NCBI GenBank assembly: GCA_030615025.1
Contig: JAUXAB010000021.1
Location: 1 to 50,698, forward strand
Reading direction: 5' to 3'
Length of the DNA stretch: 50,698 nt
Origin: Phycisphaerae bacterium
Lineage (GTDB): Bacteria > Planctomycetota > Phycisphaerae > Sedimentisphaerales > Anaerobacaceae
The position numbers were made by a program, and so were the translations under genes. Under the pieces are notes generated by a model. It was not told the origin of the DNA. It saw only the letters and a list, made by a program, of their open reading frames with translations, and made no database searches. Each line of letters opens with the position of its first letter. Positions within the stretch are counted from its first letter, which is position 1. Below, in pieces: positions 8,628 through 17,106 of the stretch.

Positions 8628-9584
8628 TTATGGCTTTTCCGCGGTTACCCAGGCGGAACCAATCTCCTGCGAGCTGACAACAACCACAGCCTGGACAAAT
8701 CCTGTGTCTTTTATCATGGAGAGCAATTCACAACGCGAATATGCACCAACCATTATATTGAAAAGCGCAGGTATCAACGGGCCGGTCTTTTCATCATTTA
8801 GTAGAAAATCTTGTACTACCAGTAGCCCGCCATGCACCATCGAATCGTACGCTTTCTTAAGCTTTATCTCTCCTTTGCTGCCGGGTCCATGAAGAACATT
8901 GGAAAGCAGCACCACATCGTTACCTTCGCCAAAGGCCTCTTTTTCCCAGTCACTCTCTTGGGCGGTCACTCTATCCTGCATTCCTTCCTTGGCAATTACT
9001 TCTTTCGCAATCGCTATAGTTTCGGGAAGGTCAAAAACCACGGCTTTCAACTGGGGATAGCGCCTACAAGCAGCAATTGAATACGTTCCCGGCCCACCGC
9101 CTACGTCCAAGAGTTTTCTTCGTCCAGCCAGGTCAATGCTGTCTGTGAATACCTCAGCACGCCCGGCAACGGCAATATTGTGCATGCCCATAATAAAGTT
9201 TCTATGTTCATCCGCCTGTTTATCCTTGGGCGCAGCCGCTATGCGAATATCATCCTCCAGGCTGTTCCAAAAATTCCACACGGTGGCAGAGTGAGCGATA
9301 ATATTCCCCTGGTAAAGTTTCTGGCCTCGCACAAGATACGTCTTTGCGAGTTCGGTATTCTTGTATCGGCCGCCGCGTTTTTTGAGCAGTCCCATTGCCG
9401 TGCAGGCTATCAGCAGTTTCTCGGTCATATCAGGTTTGGTGTGGCATTCTTGGCATAGCTCTTCTGAAGACATTTCCTTCTCGGAAAGCGCGGTAAATAT
9501 GTCTATCTTGTTTGCGACATGTAATACCTGAGCTGCTCTATAACCCCAGCTCAGATCATACAGCGCTGTGACCTTATCATTCAT
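8628..9584 (-). CDS. SAM-dependent O-methyltransferase (plant-COMT/hydroxyneurosporene type)
   Basis: This 318-aa protein has an N-terminal winged-helix dimerisation region (residues about 10-85) followed by a class I methyltransferase domain. SAM motif I is LLDVGGGPGTYSIA near 160-173, then VVFDLPETI, and a conserved LLSNVLHGPG. Family members methylate hydroxyls of small aromatic or polyketide-like compounds; the substrate here is unknown. The start at 9584 is preferred because GAGGAC precedes it and the upstream extension is not family-like. It begins 74 bp after the TolC-like gene and could be the last gene of the efflux operon. Confidence 0.82.
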   Translation of the reverse strand: MNDKVTALYDLSWGYRAAQVLHVANKIDIFTALSEKEMSSEELCQECHTKPDMTEKLLIACTAMGLLKKRGGRYKNTELAKTYLVRGQKLYQGNIIAHSATVWNFWNSLEDDIRIAAAPKDKQADEHRNFIMGMHNIAVAGRAEVFTDSIDLAGRRKLLDVGGGPGTYSIAACRRYPQLKAVVFDLPETIAIAKEVIAKEGMQDRVTAQESDWEKEAFGEGNDVVLLSNVLHGPGSKGEIKLKKAYDSMVHGGLLVVQDFLLNDEKTGPLIPALFNIMVGAYSRCELLSMIKDTGFVQAVVVVSSQEIGSAWVTAEKP

Positions 9585-9658
9585 ATTACTTTTTGTCCTC
9601 AGATAAGCTTCACCTTTTTTGCCGGAACATATGCTAAGATAGCACAGGCTTGGCACTG

Positions 9659-11332
9659 TTATTTAATACCACTTTCCGGCACAATTGGTTTCCATTGCAC
9701 CTTCGCAGCACCAAGCAGAGTGCCGGTCGCATAGCCCAAATCAACGAGTGCTATTTGATACTCCGCCAGTGCCAGGATTTCGGCGCTCTGGGCATCGGCA
9801 AACTTGGTTTGTGCATCAAGTACGTCGGTGGATGTCCGCAGGCCGAGTTCAAACTGCCTCTTCTCGGCTTCAAACAGGCGCCCTGTCAGAATCGCATTTT
9901 GCCTGCTCGCCAGAATACGCTGCCAGTTCGCCTCAAGCTGGTCAATGGCATTCAGTACCTCAATTTCTATAAGTGCGCTGCGATTGTCGCGAGTGGCCAA
10001 TCGCTGCCTCCGCTGATAAAACGCCTGACGCAAACGACTCTTGGCCGCCTCATTTCCCAACGGTATCAATAGTTGCAGGCCAAATCGATGGTCCTCAAAC
10101 CTCTTATCGGAAAGTAAATCAAACGAATCGTCCCTCGTTGCCCCCAGACCGCTTATATTATACGTATAATCCATCGTAACCAGAGGAAGCGCCTGGTTGC
10201 GCATGTAATCAATCGTACTGATATCCTCTGCGATTTGCAGCTCCAGCTCGAGTAGTTCCATACGATTCTCAATAGCTGTTGCCACCAGCCGATGCTTTGC
10301 CAATTCATAATGAATTGGGTCCGGCTTAGTAGCGGGTATCAACACCGTAGGTATTTGCATTTCCAGCCCCACCTTATTAAGTATCCGCTTAAGGTCGCGC
10401 TCTCGGTCGCGCAAATTATTCTCGGCAACGATAATAGCTTCAAGCCGCTGCGCCGCCCCTGCCTCAGCGCGAATAATCTCTATCTGCGACCTCTCTCCGG
10501 AAAGGACGAAACGACGGGCCTGTTCAAGCTGAGCGTTGGCCAGGTCATATTCCTTTTTGCGCACCTCCAATTCTCTCCTGGCCGCATAAAGTCGCCAGTA
10601 CACGCGGTCCACAGCAGCAATGACGCGTATGACCTCAAGTTTCGTTCGAGCGTCGGTTATCTGACGCTCATACTCAGCGATGCGAATGGCGTAAGTATTA
10701 GCCCGGTTGCCAGCATTTCGCAGAAGTGGTTGACTAATCGAAACTGAAAGGTTTGAACTGTAAGAAGGGTTAAAGGTTGCCCAAGTAGAGTCCGTTTTAG
10801 TGCGCCTGTCAGCCAGGTCAAAGGTGACAGTTCCACCGGTTCGCAAAGGCACCCGGACGCCAAGGTTCGTGTAGGAATAATCTACCTTCGAGCCCGCAAT
10901 ATCAATTCTTGACGCAACAGGCGTATCGGTTTTGGTATATCCTATATTGGAAAAAAACGCTGCCTCAAACTTGGCCTCTTCTTCACTGACCCGCTCGGCG
11001 GCAATGGCAGGACTGATAAGTTGCACCTTAAGGTCGAGGTTATTCTCCAGCGCCAGGGCCCGACATTGCTCAAGTGTAAACTCAAGCTCCTCTGGCGGCC
11101 CTCGCACTTCATTCACATCCGCCTGCTCCTTTTCTTCGTCCTTCATCTGCTCTAAATCAAGCGTCTCTACTTGTCGCAATTTCTTAGGCGGAATCTTGAT
11201 TTCGTAAAATTGCTCGTCACCAGGAAACTGTTCGCAGCCTGCCAATAAAAATAGTCCGAGCCCAGCAAAAACCACAAAGCAATACATAACGATTGAAAAT
11301 TGACGATTGTAAATTGAAGATTGATTATTCAT
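9659..11332 (-). CDS. TolC-family outer-membrane efflux lipoprotein
   Basis: This 557-aa protein has two OEP (TolC) repeats with long alpha-helical hairpins and beta-strand segments. The lipobox LLAGC puts the lipidated cysteine at C33, so it is an anchored NodT/OprM-like protein. ATG 11332 overlaps the permease stop by eight bases (ATGAATAA) and has GAGG nine bases upstream. The first 15 residues (MNNQSSIYNRQFSIV) are translated from an AT-rich dispersed repeat at about 11287-11331, so the N-terminal extension was apparently acquired from the repeat. It is the outer-membrane channel of the tripartite pump encoded upstream. Confidence 0.88.
   Translation of the reverse strand: MNNQSSIYNRQFSIVMYCFVVFAGLGLFLLAGCEQFPGDEQFYEIKIPPKKLRQVETLDLEQMKDEEKEQADVNEVRGPPEELEFTLEQCRALALENNLDLKVQLISPAIAAERVSEEEAKFEAAFFSNIGYTKTDTPVASRIDIAGSKVDYSYTNLGVRVPLRTGGTVTFDLADRRTKTDSTWATFNPSYSSNLSVSISQPLLRNAGNRANTYAIRIAEYERQITDARTKLEVIRVIAAVDRVYWRLYAARRELEVRKKEYDLANAQLEQARRFVLSGERSQIEIIRAEAGAAQRLEAIIVAENNLRDRERDLKRILNKVGLEMQIPTVLIPATKPDPIHYELAKHRLVATAIENRMELLELELQIAEDISTIDYMRNQALPLVTMDYTYNISGLGATRDDSFDLLSDKRFEDHRFGLQLLIPLGNEAAKSRLRQAFYQRRQRLATRDNRSALIEIEVLNAIDQLEANWQRILASRQNAILTGRLFEAEKRQFELGLRTSTDVLDAQTKFADAQSAEILALAEYQIALVDLGYATGTLLGAAKVQWKPIVPESGIK
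11287..11331. repeat. AT-rich phrase repeat at the N-terminus of the TolC-like gene
   Basis: The run is made of reiterated near-palindromic words (ATTGAAAATTGACGATTG, TAAATTGAAGATTGATTATT). I recognise such wording as a dispersed repeat in planctomycetal assemblies. Here it is in frame and translated as the leader before the lipoprotein signal. Confidence 0.55.
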
Positions 11333-12587
11333 GTCTAAGTGCCTCAATAGGGTCAAGTCTGGCGGCCTTAATCGCCGGAAACATTCCAAAAAAGATACCA
11401 ACGGACCCGGCAAAACCAAATGAAAGTAATATTGCCCACGCCGGGATGTACGTCAATTCCAGAACAGGGTTTATGCCTGATATCACTAAAGTTAGACACT
11501 GACCGATGCCAACGCCCACAAGCCCCCCGATAAAACACAAAACCACCGCTTCAATCAAGAACTGAGTTAGAATTGCAGATTTTTTAGCGCCCACTGCTTT
11601 GCGAAGCCCTATTTCCCTGGTTCGTTCCGATACTGAGACAAGCATGATATTCATAATGCCGACCCCGCCGACCAGCAGAGAAATGCCCACAATGCCGCCC
11701 GCCACCAGTGTGACCATGAGTGCTATGCTATTGAATGTCTCCATAAACCTTTTTACCGACTCAATTCGAAATGTATCCGGTTCACCCGGCCTGATATTAC
11801 GTGTGCGTCGAAGGAAGAATCTTATCTCGGCCTGGGCCTCCTCCGTAACTTCAGTTCCCTTGCTTGCTGCAAAAGCCGCGATCCATGGCCTTCCCATTTT
11901 GAAGGTCGTTTTAAACGGAATGAACACCTCATAGTGCTCTTGGCCACTTTCCCCAAACTGTAATTCAGGCTGGCGTTCGATAACACCGACGATGCGAAAG
12001 GCATAATGGCCTATCCGAATTGATTGGCCAATGCAATCGCGGTCAAGACGAAGTTCATCACGCAACTTGGGGTCAATCAGGCACACCGGACGTACCTGCA
12101 TATCATCAATAACGGAAAATGTCCGCCCGAGCACAACCGGCCGGCTTTGGATCTCATGATAGGCAGCCTCGATACCCGTGACCTCAACATTTTCAGCCGA
12201 CTTTTCACGGTAATGAGCTGTATGTCGTCCGATTCCAGCTATCCGGCTGAAACGCTCTACCGAAGGACAATGTTCAAGCATATCGTCAAAGTGTTCGGGT
12301 AAAAACCGGATAGTCCACCACGATGCATGACGCATTGACCCTTTATCAGGCCGCGTGGGTAAAATAAATATAGTGTTAGTGCCGAAGGATTCCACCTGAG
12401 TCAACACTTTGGCCTTTAGCCCCGTAAGAGCCGCAATAACTGCGGTTACCGAAGCGACCCCGATTACAATGCCAATTGTTGTAAGTACCGACCTGGTTTT
12501 GTTCGTCCAGATTTGTCCCAGCGCAAGATACACACTCTGATAAAAAAGGCGTAAAAAAGCCGCAGACACCCGTATCACAGCTATCAT
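11325..12587 (-). CDS. MacB-like ABC transporter permease
   Basis: This 420-aa inner-membrane protein has an N-terminal membrane helix, a large periplasmic MacB-PCD domain (residues about 45-270) and three C-terminal FtsX-type helices (about 290-410). The family signature VGGVGIMNIMLVSVSERTRE is near 300-320, and GLRKAVGAKKSAIL follows. Its ATG overlaps the ATPase stop by four bases (ATGA), implying translational coupling. With the adaptor, ATPase and TolC-like partner it forms a tripartite efflux system. The substrate (antibiotic, lipoprotein or peptide) cannot be told. Confidence 0.9.
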   Translation of the reverse strand: MIAVIRVSAAFLRLFYQSVYLALGQIWTNKTRSVLTTIGIVIGVASVTAVIAALTGLKAKVLTQVESFGTNTIFILPTRPDKGSMRHASWWTIRFLPEHFDDMLEHCPSVERFSRIAGIGRHTAHYREKSAENVEVTGIEAAYHEIQSRPVVLGRTFSVIDDMQVRPVCLIDPKLRDELRLDRDCIGQSIRIGHYAFRIVGVIERQPELQFGESGQEHYEVFIPFKTTFKMGRPWIAAFAASKGTEVTEEAQAEIRFFLRRTRNIRPGEPDTFRIESVKRFMETFNSIALMVTLVAGGIVGISLLVGGVGIMNIMLVSVSERTREIGLRKAVGAKKSAILTQFLIEAVVLCFIGGLVGVGIGQCLTLVISGINPVLELTYIPAWAILLSFGFAGSVGIFFGMFPAIKAARLDPIEALRHE

Positions 12588-13360
12588 TCCAGCTCCTCCC
12601 GCACAACGTTTTGCATCACCTTCTTATACGCGGGGTCTTGGTCTCTGGGTAGGTCACTGTGAATCAGTCCGTCTCTCATACGAATTATTCGCTTGGCGTG
12701 ACGCGCCACGTGCTCTTCGTGCGTTACTATAACGATGGTTTGTCCTTCTTGATGAAGCTGGTCAAACAGTTTGAGTATGCCCTCGCTTGTTTTGCTGTCG
12801 AGATTGCCGGTCGGTTCGTCCGCCAGCAGAATACTCGGGTTACAGACAAGGGCCCTGGCGATAGCCACCCGTTGTTTTTCACCTCCTGAAAGCTGGTTCG
12901 GCCTATGCTTTATCCGGTCTTCCAGCCCCACTCGCTCCAGCACATTCTTGGCACGCTTACGCCGAGACCACCACCCATTTCGTGAATAAATCAACGGCAT
13001 CTCAACATTCTTAAGCGCACTTAACCGTCCAAGCAGCTCAAAAGTCTGAAAAACAAACCCAATTCGTTCATTGCGAATGCGAGCCAATGCTGCGTCACTC
13101 ATTTTTGTCGTATCTTGGCCATCCAGCTCGTAGTATCCTGATGTGGCTTGGTCCAGGCACCCCAGCACGTTCATCAGCGTGCTCTTACCTGACCCGGAGG
13201 GCCCCATCACCGCAACGTATTCGTTTTCCCATAGCTCCAGGCTAATTCCGTCAAGCGCATGGATACGTTCCACACCCACTTTGTAGATCTTTATGACATT
13301 CTGAAGTCGAATTATTAGTTTTTCAGTTTTGTCCGCCATCGTTTGCATCTTTAGCGTCAT
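12584..13360 (-). CDS. MacB/LolD-type ABC transporter ATP-binding protein
   Basis: This 258-aa nucleotide-binding subunit has Walker [10 protein letters not shown] near residue 54, signature LSGGEKQR near 157, Walker [14 protein letters not shown], and an H-loop [10 protein letters not shown]. The presence of these motifs on a polypeptide separate from the permease makes this a split MacB. The start at 13360 overlaps the adaptor gene by 38 bases and has AGGG upstream. In-frame ATGs at 13348 and 13339 are alternatives. It powers the efflux pump with the next gene. Confidence 0.92.
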   Translation of the reverse strand: MTLKMQTMADKTEKLIIRLQNVIKIYKVGVERIHALDGISLELWENEYVAVMGPSGSGKSTLMNVLGCLDQATSGYYELDGQDTTKMSDAALARIRNERIGFVFQTFELLGRLSALKNVEMPLIYSRNGWWSRRKRAKNVLERVGLEDRIKHRPNQLSGGEKQRVAIARALVCNPSILLADEPTGNLDSKTSEGILKLFDQLHQEGQTIVIVTHEEHVARHAKRIIRMRDGLIHSDLPRDQDPAYKKVMQNVVREELE

Positions 13361-14777
13361 TTACGTCGGCCCTGGTTTTAGCATTTTTCTGGGTTCCCAT
13401 TTTGCGATCTGTTTGCAAAATGGGGTCCCTCTTCTGCGCCTTTACTTCGCGTTCATCTTGTATTTTCTGGTCGTGCTTAAGCTTTTCGAGCACTTTATAC
13501 GGCCCAACCACTATCTTGTCTTCCTCTGTGATCCCCTCCTTTATTATGGTATGAGTCAGGTCACTTTGCCCAATCTTAATCGGTGTTACCACCGCTTTGC
13601 CATCAATGTAACGATAAACCACCGTCGCATAGGTCTTGGCAGTGTCCACATGGGGAGAGTTCTCGCGAATCTCCAGAGGCAGACTATCAATCTCTTGGCC
13701 CAACACCGCCTGAGTAGGCACCTTAAGAACATCCGTGTGTTTGCGCGTCTCAATATCCACATGCGCCGTCAAGCCCGAGTGCAGCTTCTGGTCAACACCC
13801 TCAAGCAGTATTTCTGTTCTGTAATATTTCGTATTGCTCCAGGTCATCATATGTGCCAAAGCAATCGAATCAACCACGCCGGTAAACTTACGGTCAGGAT
13901 AAGCATCCACGTGGATCGTAGCCTTCTGGCCGGCCTTCAATTTCCCGACATCCGCCTCATCAACCTGTGCTACAATCAGCATCGCAGACAGGTCCGCCAC
14001 TACCATAATCACCGTCCCCGGATTATTCATTGTTCCGGTAATCACAAGCTCGCCGACTTCGGCATTAAGCCGTGTCACCACACCGTCGATAGGTGAGGTG
14101 ATAGTCGTGTAGTTAAGGGCCTCTCGTGCCTGGGTAATCCTTGCGTCAGCCGCTTCAAGATTGTGTTTCAACACCACTAAATTCAACTTCGCCGCATCCA
14201 GCGTATGCTCGGCGGCGGCATATTGTGCCTTGAGGTCATCAACTTTAAGCTGAGTCTGGTCGAAAGTGGCCTGACTGATGTCCTGCGATTCAAGCAGCCC
14301 TTTCTGACGCTCCATGTCCCGCTCGGCCTGTTTGACCGAAGCTTCAAGGCCCACAAGACTCGCTTTCTGACCGGCGACCCTTGCTTTTTCAACTTCAATT
14401 TGGACCGACTGCGCAGCGCGACCGGCCTTGGCCGAAAGCAATTGACTCTCTAAGTTCTTCGCATCCAACTGCACGAGCACAGACGCCGGTACCGGCGGAT
14501 CCGCATCGCTATCACCACAAGTTACGCGTTCTCCTTCCTCATACGGCAGCTCTATAATCCGTGCCATAACTTTTGCGCTTATCTCCACCTTCGTTTTGGG
14601 CTCAATCTCGCCGGGAGCGCTGACAAACTCAATCAATTCCCCTCGCTGCGCCTGTTCGACGCGGACCACCACACCCTTGCGTGAAGCGTTGATTTTTCTC
14701 CAGATCAGCATCCCAACCACAGAAACAACCAACAGCGTTACAACAACCGTGATAATAATTATGTGAGATTTCTTCAC
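13323..14777 (-). CDS. MacA/HlyD-type periplasmic adaptor of the efflux pump
   Basis: This 484-aa membrane-fusion protein has an N-terminal anchor helix (about 5-26), a lipoyl/beta-barrel module, a long alpha-helical hairpin (about 115-230) and a second half-lipoyl motif near 240 (NYTTITSPIDGVVTRLNAEV). A beta-barrel and membrane-proximal domain follow to about residue 440. GTG 14777 is preferred over the TTG at 14798 because AGGAAAGGG sits just upstream. The C-terminal charged tail contains 13 codons contributed by a palindromic repeat (13391-13429), so the tail is probably dispensable. It is the first gene of the overlapping minus-strand operon. Confidence 0.88.
   Translation of the reverse strand: MKKSHIIIITVVVTLLVVSVVGMLIWRKINASRKGVVVRVEQAQRGELIEFVSAPGEIEPKTKVEISAKVMARIIELPYEEGERVTCGDSDADPPVPASVLVQLDAKNLESQLLSAKAGRAAQSVQIEVEKARVAGQKASLVGLEASVKQAERDMERQKGLLESQDISQATFDQTQLKVDDLKAQYAAAEHTLDAAKLNLVVLKHNLEAADARITQAREALNYTTITSPIDGVVTRLNAEVGELVITGTMNNPGTVIMVVADLSAMLIVAQVDEADVGKLKAGQKATIHVDAYPDRKFTGVVDSIALAHMMTWSNTKYYRTEILLEGVDQKLHSGLTAHVDIETRKHTDVLKVPTQAVLGQEIDSLPLEIRENSPHVDTAKTYATVVYRYIDGKAVVTPIKIGQSDLTHTIIKEGITEEDKIVVGPYKVLEKLKHDQKIQDEREVKAQKRDPILQTDRKMGTQKNAKTRADVNDAKDANDGGQN
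13391..13429. repeat. Palindromic repeat family B, copy 1, in frame in the adaptor gene
   Basis: GGGTTCCCATTTTGC at 13391-13405 faces GCAAAATGGGGTCCC at 13415-13429, forming a hairpin with a nine-base loop. The 39 bp are 13 whole codons of the adaptor's C-terminal tail (RDPILQTDRKMGT). Other copies are at 17036-17072, 33684-33728 and, with a diverged core, 23961-23999. Confidence 0.75.
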
Positions 14778-14836
14778 GCTAAGCCCTTTCCTGCTCAAAA
14801 ATTAACATCGACAAAAGGTTCAATTGCCGACTGCCC

Positions 14837-14864
14837 ATTATAATATATACGCATAGTTGCACAA
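14837..14864 (-). promoter_or_regulatory. Probable promoter of the efflux operon
   Basis: On the minus strand TTGTGC (14864-14859) and TATAAT (14842-14837) are separated by 16 bp. The -10 is perfect and the -35 matches partly. It lies 60 bp before the adaptor start. Confidence 0.45.
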
Positions 14865-15219
14865 TTAGTTACAATCCATCCGGGAAAAACGCCTTTTACT
14901 CCGCTTTGGGACGCCTTTCGGCGGTGCTCAGGAACCTCGTGAACTGCATAAGGTTGGGACGACCTTTGTAATAACTATGTGGTATTTCTTCATGCAAAGA
15001 CCTTTCGGACAAAAACAATGCGTCTTTATTTCGTCTTTATTTAAGGTACTGATGTTTTTTCTCTCATCCTTCTGTGCTTTGGGACCGACCCAAAGTGATG
15101 CCATTATGTGCTTTTACACCTTGCTGTCAAGAATATTCAGGCCGGTTCCTGGAGTGCCTGTGGAGCATCGCCTGTGTTTACGCACCAGTTTTTTCTATTG
15201 CCTTTGTATCAAAAAATCT

Positions 15220-15249
15220 TTGACACCGTGAACTTCTTGGTAATAAAAT
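15220..15249 (+). promoter_or_regulatory. Probable promoter of the Do-family protease gene
   Basis: TTGACA at 15220-15225 and TAAAAT at 15244-15249 are separated by 18 bp. A second TTGACA lies near 15298 without a convincing -10. The leader would be about 85 nt. Confidence 0.5.
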
Positions 15250-15342
15250 CGTATAAAATTGCCGAAAACGTTTTTATTGATGTCGAATTGTCGGCTTTGA
15301 CAACCGTTCTGTACGTCTAAAGAATAGGATTGGGAGGTTAGA

Positions 15343-16833
15343 ATGCGAATTATCAGTTTCAGACAGGAAAAGACTTGCTCACACTATCGTGTAATTTCAG
15401 TTCTCCTTGTATTTTTGCTCTTTATTGCGCCGCTACCGGCCCTTGCGGAGGATGCCGGCATAGATGCTCTGCGTCAGGTCGGTAAGGCTTTTGCTACAAT
15501 AGCCGAGAAGGCCTCACCAGCCGTAGTTGGTGTCAAGGCCGAAAAGACCATCATGTACGAGCCCCCAACATTCCGGGAATGGCCTTTTGGTGACTCATTT
15601 GACCCGTTTGACGATGATATCTTCGACCGTTTCTTCCGTTGGAACTTCCCTCGACGGCGCGCACCCCAGCAGCGCAAATACCGGCGGACGGCAGAAGGCT
15701 CAGGTTTTATTATCTCTCCCGATGGCCATATCTTAACAAACAATCATCTCGTCGGTGATGCTGAAAAAGTTATGGTCAAAGTGGGGGAAGACCCAGAGGT
15801 TGAAGCAGAGATTATCGGCACAGACCCCGAGTCAGATGTCGCTGTCATAAAAATCGATGCGAATAACCTACCCTACCTTGAACTGGCCGACTCCGATGAG
15901 CTCGAAGTCGGCGAATGGGTCGTTGCTATCGGCAACCCCTTCCGCCTCAGCCGCACCGTTACCGCCGGCATCGTAAGTGCCAAGGGAAGAAGTGGTTTCC
16001 GTCTTGCCGAGTTTGAAGATTACATCCAGACCGATGCTGCGATAAACCCCGGCAATTCCGGCGGACCGCTGCTTAACCTCGATGCAAAAGTAGTCGGTAT
16101 TAACACATTTATCATCTCACAGACCGGAGGATACATGGGTATCGGTTTTGCTATACCTATCAATATGGCTAAATTCGCCTATGAACGGCTCGTTGAAGGA
16201 AAAGCCGTTGAAAGAGGATACCTCGGTATCTACTACGAACAGCTAACACCGGAATCCGCCGCCGCCTTCGGATTAGATGAAGATACCAAAGGCATCGCCA
16301 TTGCGCAGGTTATTGAGGACTCCGCCGCTGAAAAAGCCGGGCTAAAACGATACGATGTCATTGTTGAGTTGGACGGACAGCCGGTGGAAAACGGAAATCA
16401 GTTCCTAAACCGAGTCGCAATGCTAAAGCCCGGCACCAAAGTAAAAATAGGCATAATCCGCGACGGAAAACGAAAGACCCTTACTGCTAAACTTGGCAAA
16501 CGCCCGTCAAAGGCCGGAACAACCGACACTCAGCCGGAGACGCTCGAGGAATTGGGATTTAGCGTCAGAAATCTCACCGACGAGTTGGCCGACCGACTCG
16601 GCTTCCAGACTCTGACAGGTGTTGTCGTTACCAGAGTCGAGTCCGGCTCGCAAGCTGAAAAGAAAGGTATCGCCGTTGGTATGCTGATTATGGAAGTTAA
16701 CCGAAAGCCGGTGAAAAACACTAAGGAGTTTGACGAAGCCATAGAAAAGGCCGGCAAAGAAGGAAGCGTGCTGCTATTAGTTAATGATGGACGCTACACG
16801 CGATTCGTTGTACTGAAACTGCCCAACAAATAA
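15343..16833 (+). CDS. Do-family serine endopeptidase (DegP/HtrA)
   Basis: This 496-aa periplasmic protease or chaperone acts in envelope protein quality control. It has a signal peptide with hydrophobic core about residues 18-34 (LLVFLLFIAPLPALA), then a trypsin-like domain with the triad H135 (TNNHL), D165 (SDVAVIK) and S239 (GNSGG). Two PDZ domains cover about 285-375 and 400-490. Between signal and protease domain lies an Arg/Phe-rich loop (DRFFRWNFPRRR) like the LA-loop region. GGGAGG stands six bases before the ATG. It is monocistronic: a promoter precedes it and a strong terminator follows. Confidence 0.93.
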   Translation: MRIISFRQEKTCSHYRVISVLLVFLLFIAPLPALAEDAGIDALRQVGKAFATIAEKASPAVVGVKAEKTIMYEPPTFREWPFGDSFDPFDDDIFDRFFRWNFPRRRAPQQRKYRRTAEGSGFIISPDGHILTNNHLVGDAEKVMVKVGEDPEVEAEIIGTDPESDVAVIKIDANNLPYLELADSDELEVGEWVVAIGNPFRLSRTVTAGIVSAKGRSGFRLAEFEDYIQTDAAINPGNSGGPLLNLDAKVVGINTFIISQTGGYMGIGFAIPINMAKFAYERLVEGKAVERGYLGIYYEQLTPESAAAFGLDEDTKGIAIAQVIEDSAAEKAGLKRYDVIVELDGQPVENGNQFLNRVAMLKPGTKVKIGIIRDGKRKTLTAKLGKRPSKAGTTDTQPETLEELGFSVRNLTDELADRLGFQTLTGVVVTRVESGSQAEKKGIAVGMLIMEVNRKPVKNTKEFDEAIEKAGKEGSVLLLVNDGRYTRFVVLKLPNK

Positions 16834-16859
16834 ACTTATTTTTCAGCTAAGGAAAAATA

Positions 16860-16898
16860 CAGGCCAATAACGCAGATGCTTATTGGCCTGTTTTTTTA
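16860..16898 (+). terminator. Strong intrinsic terminator after the protease gene
   Basis: CAGGCCAATAA (16860-16870) pairs perfectly with TTATTGGCCTG (16880-16890), followed by seven T residues. Confidence 0.92.
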
Positions 16899-17035
16899 TT
16901 CCCTGATAATGGGCCATTAAGGCCTGAAATGCCTCTGGCTATTGTGTTTTCCCGGCAAAAACATTATACTATTTGCTGGTTTTGGCTTTGAAAGTTTGGT
17001 GGGCAGTCCCGATATTTTGGCTGCCCATTACTTAT

Positions 17036-17072
17036 GTGTTCGTATTTTGCAACTTATTGCAAAATAGGGTCC
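17036..17072. repeat. Palindromic repeat family B, copy 2
   Basis: TATTTTGCAA at 17043-17052 and TTGCAAAATA at 17057-17066 form a perfect 10-bp stem with a four-base loop, followed by GGGTCC. The left flank GTGTTCG is a diverged GGGTTCC. A further hairpin, GGGCAG...CTGCCC, lies just upstream around 16999-17028. Confidence 0.65.
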
Positions 17073-17106
17073 TGTATGTATGAAGAGTGGTTCAGGAGAT
17101 ATAAAT

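Larger units (their letters stand above)
14778..15342. other. Divergent intergenic region between the efflux operon and the protease gene
   Basis: These 565 bp carry the two divergent promoters listed separately and a perfect hairpin CTTTGGG-ACCGA-CCCAAAG at 15077-15095. Short open frames here (for example 14977-15231) lack start signals and sensible composition. No gene is supported. Confidence 0.5.

Noticed and set aside
14977-15231. 84-codon open frame upstream of the protease gene
   Set aside because: No Shine-Dalgarno, odd Phe/Cys/Leu-rich composition, overlaps the protease promoter; not a plausible protein.
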